Source of the DNA: Pseudomonadota bacterium
Lineage (GTDB): Bacteria > Pseudomonadota > Gammaproteobacteria > Steroidobacterales > Steroidobacteraceae
DNA: 64,000 nt
Direction: 5' to 3'
NCBI GenBank assembly: GCA_021805865.1
Contig: JAJZDX010000006.1
Coordinates: 102,391 to 166,390, forward strand
Below, one piece after another: positions 1 to 9,420 of this stretch; the stretch's first letter is position 1, and each line of letters starts with the position of its first letter. Position numbers and translations under genes: made by a program. Below the pieces are notes generated by a model. The model was not told the origin of the DNA, made no database searches, and saw nothing but the letters and a program-made list of their open reading frames with translations.

Positions 1-1
1 C

Positions 2-655
2 GAGTACCGCCGGCAGGTGCGCTTGCTCGCGATCGGCGTCTCCTCGAAATCCCAGTTCGATCGCGCGCGACTCGCCTTGCAGCAGTCGCGCCAGGAAGTC
101 TCCGCGGCGAAGCAGCGGATTTTGGCGGTACTCGCCCGACTCGGCGGCCGTCCCGATATTCCCGTGAGCCGGCATCCGCAGGTCGCCGAAGCCCGGGCAG
201 CGCTCAATCGTGCGCTGCTCGAGCTCTCCTACACCACCGTGCGGGCTCCCACTGACGGCATCGTGACCGAAGTGCAGCATTTCCAGGTCGGCGACTATCT
301 GCCGCTCGCCGCGAAGGCGTTCGTGCTGGTCTCGACGCGCGACGTGTGGATCGCGGCGGATTATAAGGAGGACGAGCTCGCCAACGTCCGTCCGGGAGAG
401 AAAGCCACGGTGACCATGGATGATTATCCGGGCCGGACTTTCCACGCGGTTGTGGCAAGTGTGACGCCCGGCACGGGCGCGCAGTTCGCGGTATTGCCTC
501 CGCAGAACGCCACCGGTAATTGGGTCAAGGTGGTGCAGCGCCTCGATGTGCGGTTGCGGCTCATCGGAGCGCTGCCGCCGGTGCGCTCGGGGGTGAGCGC
601 CGAGGTGACGATCGATACGCATTCGGGGCCCGCTGCACGCCGCACGCGCGGCTGA
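2..655 (+). CDS. EmrA/HlyD-family membrane fusion protein (5' partial)
   Basis: Periplasmic adaptor of a tripartite exporter, joining an inner-membrane MFS pump to an outer-membrane channel. The frame is open to the left edge, so the N-terminal anchor and first lipoyl half are missing; a GTG at 17 is only an internal candidate. What remains shows the end of the coiled-coil hairpin, the second lipoyl half (TTVRAPTDGIVTEV) and the beta-barrel part (VWIAADYKEDELANVRPGEKA), as in EmrA, which usually has 350-400 residues. It lies 30 nt upstream of an EmrB-like MFS gene and a NodT-like gene, a standard three-gene exporter operon. The substrate cannot be told from sequence. Confidence 0.9.
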   Translation, partial: EYRRQVRLLAIGVSSKSQFDRARLALQQSRQEVSAAKQRILAVLARLGGRPDIPVSRHPQVAEARAALNRALLELSYTTVRAPTDGIVTEVQHFQVGDYLPLAAKAFVLVSTRDVWIAADYKEDELANVRPGEKATVTMDDYPGRTFHAVVASVTPGTGAQFAVLPPQNATGNWVKVVQRLDVRLRLIGALPPVRSGVSAEVTIDTHSGPAARRTRG

Positions 656-685
656 GCGACACGCAGCAGCTTCCATCCCCACATC

Positions 686-2209
686 ATGGATACCACCACC
701 GACACCGCTCATCCTCACCGCATTCCCATCACGATCGCGGTGACGCTGGCGACCATACTGCAATCGGTCGATATTACGATCGCCAACGTCGCGCTGCCGC
801 ACATCGGCGGCAGCATGGGCGCGACGCTCGTGCAGATGGACTGGGTGCTGACCTCGTACATCGTCGCGGCGGCGATCGCGACCCCGCTGTCGGGATGGCT
901 CGCCGTACGCCACGGCCGCAAGAACGTTCTGCTGGTGTCCGTGATCGGCTTCACGGTGAGCTCGGCGCTGTGTGGCCTGGCGCACTCGATCAGCCAGATC
1001 GTGCTGTTCAGGCTGATGCAAGGCGGGTTCAGCGCCGCGCTCGTGCCGCTGTCGCAGGCGGTGCTGCTCGACATCAATCCTCCCGAGCGCCACGGCCGGG
1101 CGATGGCGCTGTGGGGCCAGGGGGTGGTGTTGGGGCCGATGCTCGCGCCGGTGCTCGGCGGCTGGCTCACCGACAGCTACAGCTGGCGCTGGGTGTTCTA
1201 CATCAATGTGCCGTTTGGCATTCTCGCTGCGATCCTCATCACGATCTACATGCGCGAGACCGGGAAGCGCAAATCCACGTTCGACTTGTTCGGCTTCGCA
1301 GCCCTCAGCCTCGCGATCGGTGCGCTGCAGATTTTCCTCGACCGCGGCTCGCTCAAGGATTGGTTCGGCTCGCGAGAGATCTGGATCGAAGCGGCGTTGG
1401 CGCTGCTCGGCCTGTACTGGTTTCTGGTGCACACGTTCACGGCGCGTGAGCCGTTCGTCAGCCCGGGGCTGTTCCGCGACCGCAACTTCAGCACGGGCAA
1501 CTTCCTGATGCTGATCATCAGCATGGTGCTGTTCGCAACGCTGGCGCTGCTGCCGCCACTGATGGAGGATCTGCTCGGCTACCCGGTTCTGACGGCCGGT
1601 ATCGCCATGGCGCCGCGCGGCGCCGGCAGCTTTCTCGCCATGTTTCTCGGCGGTCGGCTGATCGGGCGCGTCGATTCACGCATATTGATCGCCGTCGGAT
1701 TGACGATCGCTGCGGGCTCGCTGTGGACCATGGCCAATGACTTTTCGTTGCAGATGCCGCAGTGGCTGATCTGGGGCGAGACCCTCATTCAGGGCTTCGG
1801 CATCGGACTCACCTACGTGACCATGACGACCGTGGCGTTCACCACGCTCGCAACGCACCAGCGCTCGGAAGGCACGTCGATCTTCAATCTGCTGCGCAAT
1901 ATCGGCAGCAGCATCGGCATCGCGGGCACGAGCGCAATCCTGACCCACAACACACAAGTCGTGCATGAGAGTCTGGTGTCGCACATCGTTCCGTACGGAG
2001 GGCAGCTGCGGCTGCACGCGCCGTTCAGCTTCACTTCGGTCGCCGGCCTGTCCGCGCTCAACGCGATGGTGACGCAACAGGCCACCATGATCGCGTACAA
2101 CGATGATTTCAAGCTCATGGGTTTGGTGACCTTCGCGGTGGTGCCCCTGGTGCTGCTGCTGCGCCCGCGCCGGAGGCGCAGTGGCGAGGCAGCAGTGGTG
2201 ATGGAGTGA
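686..2209 (+). CDS. DHA2-family MFS multidrug exporter (EmrB/QacA type)
   Basis: Inner-membrane proton/drug antiporter with a predicted 14 transmembrane helices, 507 aa as usual for DHA2. The N-terminus has the family pattern (ATILQSVDITIANVALPHIGG) followed by the motif-A region (GWLAVRHGRKNVLL) and a motif-C-like stretch (GQGVVLGPMLAPVLGGW). It lies between the EmrA-like adaptor and the NodT lipoprotein, 4 nt before the latter, so the three are probably co-transcribed and form one inner-to-outer membrane exporter. Specificity (drugs, fatty acids, aromatics) is not predictable. No local regulator gene is visible inside the window. Confidence 0.93.
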   Translation: MDTTTDTAHPHRIPITIAVTLATILQSVDITIANVALPHIGGSMGATLVQMDWVLTSYIVAAAIATPLSGWLAVRHGRKNVLLVSVIGFTVSSALCGLAHSISQIVLFRLMQGGFSAALVPLSQAVLLDINPPERHGRAMALWGQGVVLGPMLAPVLGGWLTDSYSWRWVFYINVPFGILAAILITIYMRETGKRKSTFDLFGFAALSLAIGALQIFLDRGSLKDWFGSREIWIEAALALLGLYWFLVHTFTAREPFVSPGLFRDRNFSTGNFLMLIISMVLFATLALLPPLMEDLLGYPVLTAGIAMAPRGAGSFLAMFLGGRLIGRVDSRILIAVGLTIAAGSLWTMANDFSLQMPQWLIWGETLIQGFGIGLTYVTMTTVAFTTLATHQRSEGTSIFNLLRNIGSSIGIAGTSAILTHNTQVVHESLVSHIVPYGGQLRLHAPFSFTSVAGLSALNAMVTQQATMIAYNDDFKLMGLVTFAVVPLVLLLRPRRRRSGEAAVVME

Positions 2210-2213
2210 GCGC

Positions 2214-3671
2214 ATGAGACGATGGGGAAGCCGCCGGCGCACCGGGGCGCGCCACGCGCTCGCGCTGGCGGCGCTGCTGCTCGCCGGCTGCACGGTCGGC
2301 CCGGTGTTTCAGCGCCCGCGCGTGCCCATGCCGCGGCATTACCGTCCGTCCGGCACGCCGGTCGCCGGCGAAACCGCCGCCCCGGCGCGATACCGCCAGC
2401 GGACGATGCCCGGGACCGGTCCGGGGGCGCGGTGGTGGCGTCTGTTTCACTCCCCGCAGCTCGACGCACTCGTACAGCAGGCGCTTGTCGACAATCACGA
2501 CGTGGCCGCAGCCGAGGAGGCGCTGGCTGAGGCGCAGCAGGGTGTCGTGGTCGCCGCCGCCTCTCGTTACCCGCAGATCGGGGCCGTTCTTGGCGCCGGA
2601 CGGCAGAAGTACGGCGCGGCGTTTCTCGGGCCCGAGCACTTTCCCCCGTTCACCTACTTCGAGGCGGGGATCAGCGTCTCTTATGAGCTCGATTACGTCG
2701 GCCTTACGCGCCACACCATAGAGGAGCGGCGTGCGCTGGAGCAGTATCAGCGCAGCGAACTCGCGGCCACGCGGCTCGTCCTGGGTGGGGAGGTGGCCTC
2801 TCGGGCGGTCGTGATCGCCTCGATGCGCGCTGAGATCCATGCGCTGGATGGCTTGCTGAGCGCGGATCGCACCAACGTCGCGCTGGTGCGCGAGGCGGTT
2901 GCGGCGGGCTCCGTGCCACGGCTGGATGTGCTCACTGCGCGCACGCAGCTCGCCAGCGATGCGACGCTGCTGCCCCCCCTGTATCAGCGGCTTGCCGTGG
3001 CGCGTCATGCGCTTGCGGCGTTGCTCGGTCGCGCGCCGGCCGGGTGGGACCAGCCGGACCCGACCCTGGGCGAGCTGAGGTTGCCGCACCGCGTGCCGGT
3101 GAGCGTACCGTCGGGGCTGCTGCGCCGCCGCCCCGACATTCTCGCGGCGCAGGCACAGCTGCAGGCGGCCACCGCGGCTGCCGGGGTGGCCACGGCCAAT
3201 CTCTATCCGAGAATCGAGCTCACCGGTACGCTGGGCCAGGAGGGGTTGCAGCCGGGCCAGCTGTTCAACGCGAGCTCGACGGCCTGGTCGCTGATCTCGG
3301 GCCTGACCGCACCACTGTTCGACGGCGGGAGGCTGCACGCCGAACGGCGCGCGGCGCTGGATGCGCTGCACGCGCGGGCTGACCTGTATCAGCAGGTGGT
3401 CGTGAACGCCTTCGAGCAAGTGGCCGACGCGCTCGATGCGCTGCGGCACGACGCGCAGCTGCGCGCCGCGCAGGCACGCGCTCTGTCCTTGTCACGCAGA
3501 CGTCTGATCCTCGAACGCAAGAGCTACCTTGCCGGCAACTCCGGACTGTTGCCCGTCCTCGATGCGGAGCGCGAGCGCGAGCGCGCCGAGCTCGGACTGC
3601 TCGGGGCCGAGGAGCACCAGTACCTCGATACCATCCGGCTGCTGCTTGCCTCCGGTGGCCCGGTGCGCTAG
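2214..3671 (+). CDS. NodT-family outer-membrane efflux lipoprotein
   Basis: TolC-like outer-membrane channel of the exporter encoded just upstream. The 485-aa product begins with a basic n-region and hydrophobic segment ending in a lipobox (LLLAGC, Cys around residue 26), so it is a predicted lipoprotein. Two OEP repeats follow; the family signature of the second (VPSGLLRRRPDILAAQAQLQ) is clear around residues 300-320. The start is 4 nt after the MFS stop. The TAG stop overlaps by 4 nt the stop of the convergent SPOR lipoprotein; the palindrome CTAG serves both strands. Confidence 0.93.
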   Translation: MRRWGSRRRTGARHALALAALLLAGCTVGPVFQRPRVPMPRHYRPSGTPVAGETAAPARYRQRTMPGTGPGARWWRLFHSPQLDALVQQALVDNHDVAAAEEALAEAQQGVVVAAASRYPQIGAVLGAGRQKYGAAFLGPEHFPPFTYFEAGISVSYELDYVGLTRHTIEERRALEQYQRSELAATRLVLGGEVASRAVVIASMRAEIHALDGLLSADRTNVALVREAVAAGSVPRLDVLTARTQLASDATLLPPLYQRLAVARHALAALLGRAPAGWDQPDPTLGELRLPHRVPVSVPSGLLRRRPDILAAQAQLQAATAAAGVATANLYPRIELTGTLGQEGLQPGQLFNASSTAWSLISGLTAPLFDGGRLHAERRAALDALHARADLYQQVVVNAFEQVADALDALRHDAQLRAAQARALSLSRRRLILERKSYLAGNSGLLPVLDAERERERAELGLLGAEEHQYLDTIRLLLASGGPVR

Positions 3672-4369
3672 AGGGTGGACAGGCCGCCCGAGGAGGTGCG
3701 GATCTTGACCACCGAGCAGGGCTGGCGGGCGCTGCGCACCTTGAGGCAGGCGGCCTGAGCGGCACTCTGACTCATCTGCGAGGAGCGCACCTCGCTCAGC
3801 TTGCTCTTGCCTGCAGGCGCCAGGACGATGACGTCGGCGAGGACGCCGGCGAACTTCGCCTTCAGCCGTTTGGCGACGGTCTGTGCCACAGCCGCCGAGC
3901 GATACCGGCCGAACAGGAGCTGATAGGGCGCCAGCTTGTCGATCTTCGCCCGCGCCTGGCCGGCCTGGGGGGCATCGGGGTATTTCTTCAAAAACGACTG
4001 GTAGGCCGCCACCGTGCCCGCAGACCGGGCGCTCTGCCACGCCGCCCCTTGCTTGAGCTTGGTGAGGGCGCTCTGCGCGTCGGCGGCATGCGAGCCGTCC
4101 GGATACTGCTGGAGGTATTGCTGGTAGGCCTGCACCGTGCCGGCACTCCTGGCCGCGCTCCAGGCGTGCTTGTCCTTCAGGGTATCGATGCGGTTGCGGG
4201 CCTGCTGCACCCGCGGGTCGCTGGGATAGTGCTGGATGAAGCTCCGGTAGGCGGCGACGGTATTTTGCGAGGACGCCTTGTTCCAGGCGGTATTCGGCGA
4301 GCTGCAGCCGGCGAGTGCGGCGGCAGCCAGGGCGCATGCGGCGTAAAATCCAAGCGATGTCTTTTTCAC
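3668..4369 (-). CDS. SPOR-domain lipoprotein with three TPR-like repeats
   Basis: Predicted envelope lipoprotein: a KKTSLGFY n-region and hydrophobic core ending in the lipobox LAGC-SS. Three consecutive repeats of about 45 residues follow, each with the pattern AW..A...TV.AY..F...YPD......A...I..L, probably helical hairpins. The C-terminal ~75 residues look like a SPOR fold (YQLLFGRYRSAAVAQTVAKRL), which in other proteins binds denuded septal peptidoglycan. I chose GTG at 4369 because it sits directly before a normal lipoprotein signal; a longer in-frame ATG at 4444 would add 25 atypical residues. It is transcribed away from cydA. Role in cell-wall or division processes is inference. Confidence 0.75.
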   Translation of the reverse strand: MKKTSLGFYAACALAAAALAGCSSPNTAWNKASSQNTVAAYRSFIQHYPSDPRVQQARNRIDTLKDKHAWSAARSAGTVQAYQQYLQQYPDGSHAADAQSALTKLKQGAAWQSARSAGTVAAYQSFLKKYPDAPQAGQARAKIDKLAPYQLLFGRYRSAAVAQTVAKRLKAKFAGVLADVIVLAPAGKSKLSEVRSSQMSQSAAQAACLKVRSARQPCSVVKIRTSSGGLSTL

Positions 4370-4647
4370 GTCAACCCCGGCGCGGACAGGTGAGTCGCGT
4401 AACTTACCGCAGGGGCCGCAGATGCGCCAGGGACCGGTACGCACACTGCAAGGGCGGCCGCGAGCGACGTATAGGTACCTTCCGCATGCCGGCTGCGTCA
4501 GCTACTCATGCCCGGCCCGCGGGACCCTGTCTAAGCTGCCGCTCGCATGCATGGGACGGATGCACAATGCCGCCGGACCGTGCGGATGCGCAGCGCCAGC
4601 CGAGGCGGCGGGCCGCGCGCGATCGTGCTCCCGGGAGGTAGCGCTCA

Positions 4648-6258
4648 ATGATTAACGGAACCGTCGTCGATCTCTCGCGCATACAGTTCGCGGCTACCGC
4701 GCTCTATCACTTTCTGTTCGTGCCGCTCACCCTCGGGCTGAGCTTTCTTCTGGCCGCGATGGAGACTGTGTACGTCACCACCGGCAAGCCGGTCTACAAG
4801 GAGATGGCGCAGTTCTGGGGGAAGCTCCTCATGATCAACTTCGCCCTCGGAGTGGCTACCGGCCTGACCATGGAGTTTCAGTTCGGCACCAACTGGTCGT
4901 TTTATTCCGGCTTCGTCGGGGACATTTTCGGGGCGCCGCTCGCCATCGAGGGCCTGATGGCGTTTTTCATGGAATCGACCTTCATCGGGCTGATGGTGTT
5001 CGGCTGGGAGCGCCTGTCCAAGGGCCAGCATCTGGCGGTCACCTGGCTGGTGGCCTTCGGCTCGAACCTCTCCGCACTGTGGATTCTGGTCGCCAACAGC
5101 TTCATGCAGAATCCGCAGGGCGCCGCGTTCGATCCGCTGACCATGCGCATGCAGCTCACCAGCTTCCAGAAGCTCATCTTCAATCCGGACGCCCAGTCGA
5201 AGTTCGTGCACACAAGCGTCGCCGGTTACGTCACTGCGGCGATCTTCGTCGCCGGCGTGAGCGCCTACTACATGCTGCGCAAGCGGCACGTCGAGCTGGC
5301 CAAGCGCTCGTTCCGCATGGCGGCGCTGTTTGGCGTATTGGCCACGATTGCCGTGATCACGCTGGGTGATGCGTTGGGCTTCGTCGATGCGCGGGTGCAG
5401 CCGACCAAGCTGGCCGCGATGGAGGCGCTGTGGCAGACGGAGGCCGCCCCCATGCCATTTAACCTCATCGCGTTTCCCGATCAGACCAGGCGAGAGAACC
5501 TCGGCGCCGTGCGGGTGCCGTATCTGCTGTCGATGCTGGTGACACATTCCCTCACGGGCTCGGTGCCGGGCGCCGATGCGCTCGAGCGTCGTGCGGTGGG
5601 GCGGATCGAGGGCGGCATACCGGCGGTGCAGGCGCTCAGGACGCTCGCCAAGGATCCGGGCGACTCCAGGGCGCTCGCCGAGTTCGATGCGCATCGCAAG
5701 GATCTCGGTTACGGGTTCCTCGTGCAGCGCTACGCGCCGGATCTGAACGACGTCACTCCTGCGCAGATGCAGCGGGCGGCGCGCGATATCATGCCGCCCG
5801 TGGCGGCGGTGTTCTGGTCGTTCCGGGTGATGGTGGCCCTCGGCCTGCTGATGCTGGCGTACTTCGTGATCGCCGTGCTGTACACGCTGCGCAACAGGAT
5901 TCAGCGCAAGAATTGGCTGCTGAAGGTGGCGATGTGGATGATCCCGGTGCCGTTCATGGCCAATGAGGCCGGCTGGCTGGTGGCCGAGCTCGGCCGGCAG
6001 CCGTGGACGGTGTTCGATGTGCTGCCGACCTGGATGAGCGCCTCGACGCACAGCGTGGCATACATGGTGTTTTCGCTGATCGGCTTCGTGGCGCTGTATT
6101 CGGTCTTCATCGCCGTCGAGATGTATCTGATGGTCCGGGCCATCCGGCTCGGGCCCGCCGAGCACGATGAGTCGGGCGGGCTGCCCCTGCACCCGGGTCC
6201 GGCGCTCCCCGGGCATGCGCTGCCCGCCGCTCCCTATGGCCGCAGACTGGAGGAGTGA
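4648..6258 (+). CDS. cydA: Cytochrome bd ubiquinol oxidase subunit I
   Basis: Heme-bearing subunit of the high-affinity terminal oxidase that reduces O2 with ubiquinol in the inner membrane. The 536-aa product aligns by eye with E. coli CydA throughout: the N-terminal heme ligand region (ALYHFLFVPLTLG), the QP.KLAAMEALW segment and a long Q-loop ending in KDLGYGFLVQRYAP, then EAGWLVAELGRQPW. The long Q-loop marks the bd-I (L-type) class, not the short-loop cyanide-insensitive CioA type. A good Shine-Dalgarno (GGGAGG) precedes the ATG. It heads the cydABX-DC operon. No FNR-type box is evident in the 278 bp upstream, which is shared with the divergent SPOR gene. Confidence 0.97.
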   Translation: MINGTVVDLSRIQFAATALYHFLFVPLTLGLSFLLAAMETVYVTTGKPVYKEMAQFWGKLLMINFALGVATGLTMEFQFGTNWSFYSGFVGDIFGAPLAIEGLMAFFMESTFIGLMVFGWERLSKGQHLAVTWLVAFGSNLSALWILVANSFMQNPQGAAFDPLTMRMQLTSFQKLIFNPDAQSKFVHTSVAGYVTAAIFVAGVSAYYMLRKRHVELAKRSFRMAALFGVLATIAVITLGDALGFVDARVQPTKLAAMEALWQTEAAPMPFNLIAFPDQTRRENLGAVRVPYLLSMLVTHSLTGSVPGADALERRAVGRIEGGIPAVQALRTLAKDPGDSRALAEFDAHRKDLGYGFLVQRYAPDLNDVTPAQMQRAARDIMPPVAAVFWSFRVMVALGLLMLAYFVIAVLYTLRNRIQRKNWLLKVAMWMIPVPFMANEAGWLVAELGRQPWTVFDVLPTWMSASTHSVAYMVFSLIGFVALYSVFIAVEMYLMVRAIRLGPAEHDESGGLPLHPGPALPGHALPAAPYGRRLEE

Positions 6259-6261
6259 GTC

Positions 6262-7398
6262 ATGGCGCTCTATGCGATCCTGCAGGTGATCTGGTGGCTG
6301 CTGCTTGGCGTGCTGCTGATGGGGCTCGCCGTCATGGTCGGCATGGACATGGGGGTGGGCGCGATCCTGCGCTATGTCGGTCGCACCGACATCGAGCGGC
6401 GAGTCGCGCTGAACATCATCGGACCGCACTGGGATGGCAACCAGGTCTGGTTCATCCTGGGCGGCGGGGCCATCTTCGCGGCATTCCCGCTGATCTACGC
6501 CACGGCATTCTCCGGGTTTTACGTGGTGATGCTGCTGCTGCTGTGGACCATGATCATGCGTCCGCTCGGCTTCGAGTACCGCAGTCAGCTCGCCAACCCC
6601 GCCTGGCGCAACGTGTGGGACTGGGTCTTCTTCGTCAGCGGAGCGGTCCCGATGATCGTCTTCGGGGCGGCCTTCGGCAATCTGTTTCACGGCGTGCCGT
6701 TTCACTTCGCGTGGGACATGACCTCGTACTACACCGGCAGCTTCCTCGGGCTCCTCAACCCCTTTGCGATCGTGACCGGCGTGCTGGCGCTGTCGCTCTC
6801 GGCGATGATGGGGGCGCTGACCGTGATGAACGGCGCCGAAGGCCCGATGTTTCAGCGTGCCCGCGGTCTCGCGCAGCCTGCGGCCGGCCTCGCGATCGCC
6901 CTGTTCGCGCTCTGCGGCATCTGGGTGCACGCGCTTTCCGGGTATCGGCTGCTCGGGGGGCCCGGACCGGGCGTGCCGCAGACGCCGCTGCAGCAGAGCG
7001 TTGCGGTGGTGCCGGGTGCATGGCTCTCGAACTACGGCGCGCATCCGGTTCTGTGGCTGCTGCCGCTCGCCGGATTCGCAGGGATGGTCGGCGCGCTGCT
7101 CGCCGCGCGCACCGGGCGCTCGCATCTGGGTTGGTGGCTGGGCGCTCTGGCGTGGGTCGGGGTGATCAGCACCGCGGGTGCGGCGCTGTTTCCGTTCATG
7201 CTGCCCTCGAGCAGCGAGCCGTCGGTGAGTCTCACCTTGTGGAACTCGAGCTCGAGCAGATTGACGCTGCTGTGGATGCTCGGCTTCGCAGCCTTTTTCG
7301 TGCCGCTCATTCTGTGGTACACCAGCTGGGCGTTCTGGGTGATGCGCGGCAAGGTTACCCCCGAGCGGATCACCCAGGAAGACGAGCACGCTTACTGA
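6262..7398 (+). CDS. cydB: Cytochrome bd ubiquinol oxidase subunit II
   Basis: Second membrane subunit of cytochrome bd, structurally related to CydA but without its own heme ligands in most species. Length 378 aa matches E. coli CydB (379). Family stretches are visible: GMDMGVGAILRYVGRTD near the N-terminus, GPHWDGNQVWFILGGGAIFAAFP around residue 55, and PSSSEPSVSLTLWNSSSS near residue 320. It starts 3 nt after cydA ends and is followed after 10 nt by the CydX-like gene, so the three are certainly one transcription unit. Confidence 0.97.
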   Translation: MALYAILQVIWWLLLGVLLMGLAVMVGMDMGVGAILRYVGRTDIERRVALNIIGPHWDGNQVWFILGGGAIFAAFPLIYATAFSGFYVVMLLLLWTMIMRPLGFEYRSQLANPAWRNVWDWVFFVSGAVPMIVFGAAFGNLFHGVPFHFAWDMTSYYTGSFLGLLNPFAIVTGVLALSLSAMMGALTVMNGAEGPMFQRARGLAQPAAGLAIALFALCGIWVHALSGYRLLGGPGPGVPQTPLQQSVAVVPGAWLSNYGAHPVLWLLPLAGFAGMVGALLAARTGRSHLGWWLGALAWVGVISTAGAALFPFMLPSSSEPSVSLTLWNSSSSRLTLLWMLGFAAFFVPLILWYTSWAFWVMRGKVTPERITQEDEHAY

Positions 7399-7408
7399 GG
7401 AGGCGCCC

Positions 7409-7627
7409 ATGCGGACCTTTCTTTACTTCGTGCTGTTCATGGTGATCGCCCTGGGCGTCATCTTTCTCGCCGCCGTCCTCGGGGCCCGCGGCGCCTGGTA
7501 TTTCGCCTGGCTGGTCGGCACCGCGATGATCGTGCTGGTCTCGGCTGCCGGCGGGGCGCTGCTCGATGCTCAGGAAGAGCAAGCCGCCGCGGCACAGACC
7601 GGCACCGGCGAGCGCAAGCCGGTCTGA
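7409..7627 (+). CDS. cydX: CydX-like small subunit with an extra N-terminal helix
   Basis: A 72-aa membrane protein at the cydX position directly after cydB. Residues 29-38 (AWYFAWLVGT) match the start of E. coli CydX (MWYFAWILGT), the single-helix subunit that stabilises the oxidase hemes, and the following hydrophobic stretch and acidic tail fit CydX as well. Normal CydX has 30-40 residues; here a second hydrophobic helix (about residues 4-26) precedes the motif. The strong SD (GAGGAG) lies before ATG 7409 and there is no start codon near W30, so the extension should be translated. It is either an N-terminally extended CydX or a fusion with another small membrane protein. Assignment rests on motif and position. 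Confidence 0.8.
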   Translation: MRTFLYFVLFMVIALGVIFLAAVLGARGAWYFAWLVGTAMIVLVSAAGGALLDAQEEQAAAAQTGTGERKPV

Positions 7628-7641
7628 TCGGGCAGCGACAC

Positions 7642-9420
7642 GTGCCCGTCGCGGGGCCGATTCCGGTCCCGTCCCATCCGCGCGCCGCGGTACCGGGCGC
7701 AGAGTGGCTTCGCCGCGAGGCCGAGCGCATCCGCAAGCCCCTGCTGCGCGCGGCGCTGCTCAGCACACTCCTGGCGCTCGCGCTGGTGGCCCAGGCGTGG
7801 CTGCTGTCGGGTCTGCTCGATCAGGCGGTGTTCGCGCATGCGCCGCTCAGGCGCCTGTGGCCGCTGTGGCTCGGCCTGCTTGCCCTCGCACTGCTGCGCT
7901 TCGGGTTGAGCGTCGGCGCCCGGCGCACCGTGTTTCGCGCAGCGCAGCGTCTCTCCCGGGATCTGCGTGCGCGCCTGCTGCGGGGTGCGCAGGGACTCGG
8001 TCCCTATGGACTGCGAGCACAGGCAAGCGGTGATCTCATCACCCGGCTGGTCGATGGGATCGAGGCCATTCTGGCCTATTTCGCGCGTTATCTGCCGCAG
8101 CTCGGCAATGCGGTGCTCGTTCCGGCGCTGCTGGTGGCGTTCGTGTTTCCGGCGGACTGGCTCTCGGGTCTGGTCCTGCTGCTCACCGCGCCGCTGATCC
8201 CGCTGTTCATGACGCTGGTGGGCAAGGCCGCCGGGCAGGCGAGCGAGCGACGCTACGCTCAGTTGAGGCGTCTCGGTGCGGCATTCATCGAAGCGCTGGG
8301 CGGGCTCGTCACGCTGCGCCAGCTCGGGGCCGCCGATCGCTTCGCGGAGCGTCTGGACAGCGAAAGCGAGGAGTATCGGGCGCTCACCATGCAGGTGCTG
8401 CGCATCGCGTTTCTTTCGGCGCTCGTCCTCGAGTTCTTCGCCACCGTCAGCATCGCGGTGGTCGCGGTGCTGATCGGCTTTCGCCTGCTGTGGGGCGAGA
8501 TGCACTTGCGCGCCGGCCTGTTCGTGCTGCTGCTGGCGCCGGAGCTCTACCTGCCGCTGAGGGCCCTCGGCGGCCTGCGCCACACGCGCATGGACGCGCT
8601 GGCCGCGGCGCAGCACCTCTCGGGGCTCGATGACATTCCGCCCGCTTCGGGCGCGCCGCTCGTGAGCGGCGCCCGAGCGGCACCCGAGGCACCGCCGGAA
8701 ATCCGCATCGACCGTGTCAGCTATGCGCACGGCGGGCGCGCAGCGGCGCTTCGCGACTGCAGCATCGTGCTGAAGGCGCATCGTGTGACCGCGCTGGTCG
8801 GCGCCACGGGGGCCGGCAAGAGCACGCTGCTCAACCTGCTCCTGGGCTTTGCCGTGCCCGATGGCGGTCGGATATGGATTGATGGGGTCGATCTGACCGC
8901 GCTCGATCCGGCGCAGTGGCGTGCGCGCGTGGCTTGGGTGGCGCAGCAGACGCATGTGTTCGAGGGCAGCGTGCGCGACAATCTGCTGCTTGCAGCCGCC
9001 GACGCCGACGCCGACGCGGTGCGGCGCGCCGCCGAGCGCAGCGGTCTCGCGGCTGTGATCGAGCGTCTGCCGAAAGGCTGGGACACGCAGCTCGGGGAGC
9101 GCGGATTGGGCCTCTCCGGCGGGGAGCTGCAGCGTCTGGCGCTGGCGCGCGCGCTTCTGCGCGAACGGGCGCGGGTCTGGCTGCTCGATGAGCCGACCGC
9201 GCATCTGGATCCCGACGGCACGCGCGCGGTGGAGGCGGTCATTCGCGCCGCTGCGGCCACGCATACCGTGGTGCTGGTGGCGCACCGGCTGAGCGCGGCA
9301 CGCTCGGCGGACTGGGTGGCTGTGCTGCGCGATGGCCGTGTCCTCGAGCAAGGCACACCGCTCGAGCTCGAGCGCTCGCGCGGCGCCTACGCGGACCTGT
9401 TGCAGGCGGAGCTGTCGTGA
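7642..9420 (+). CDS. cydD: Heterodimeric thiol ABC exporter CydDC, CydD subunit
   Basis: Half of the inner-membrane ABC transporter that exports cysteine/glutathione to the periplasm and is required to assemble cytochrome bd. The 592-aa protein has an N-terminal six-helix membrane domain (about residues 35-310) and a C-terminal nucleotide-binding domain with Walker A (GATGAGKST), signature (LSGGELQRLALAR) and Walker B (VWLLDEPT). The start is GTG 7642, 14 nt after the cydX-like gene. The stop overlaps the GTG of cydC (GTGA), showing translational coupling. Order and coupling identify it as CydD and not a generic lipid or drug exporter. Confidence 0.92.
   Translation: MPVAGPIPVPSHPRAAVPGAEWLRREAERIRKPLLRAALLSTLLALALVAQAWLLSGLLDQAVFAHAPLRRLWPLWLGLLALALLRFGLSVGARRTVFRAAQRLSRDLRARLLRGAQGLGPYGLRAQASGDLITRLVDGIEAILAYFARYLPQLGNAVLVPALLVAFVFPADWLSGLVLLLTAPLIPLFMTLVGKAAGQASERRYAQLRRLGAAFIEALGGLVTLRQLGAADRFAERLDSESEEYRALTMQVLRIAFLSALVLEFFATVSIAVVAVLIGFRLLWGEMHLRAGLFVLLLAPELYLPLRALGGLRHTRMDALAAAQHLSGLDDIPPASGAPLVSGARAAPEAPPEIRIDRVSYAHGGRAAALRDCSIVLKAHRVTALVGATGAGKSTLLNLLLGFAVPDGGRIWIDGVDLTALDPAQWRARVAWVAQQTHVFEGSVRDNLLLAAADADADAVRRAAERSGLAAVIERLPKGWDTQLGERGLGLSGGELQRLALARALLRERARVWLLDEPTAHLDPDGTRAVEAVIRAAAATHTVVLVAHRLSAARSADWVAVLRDGRVLEQGTPLELERSRGAYADLLQAELS

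Noticed and set aside
4648..7398. Cyanide-insensitive (CioAB) oxidase
   Set aside because: CydA has the long Q-loop of bd-I and a CydX-type gene follows.
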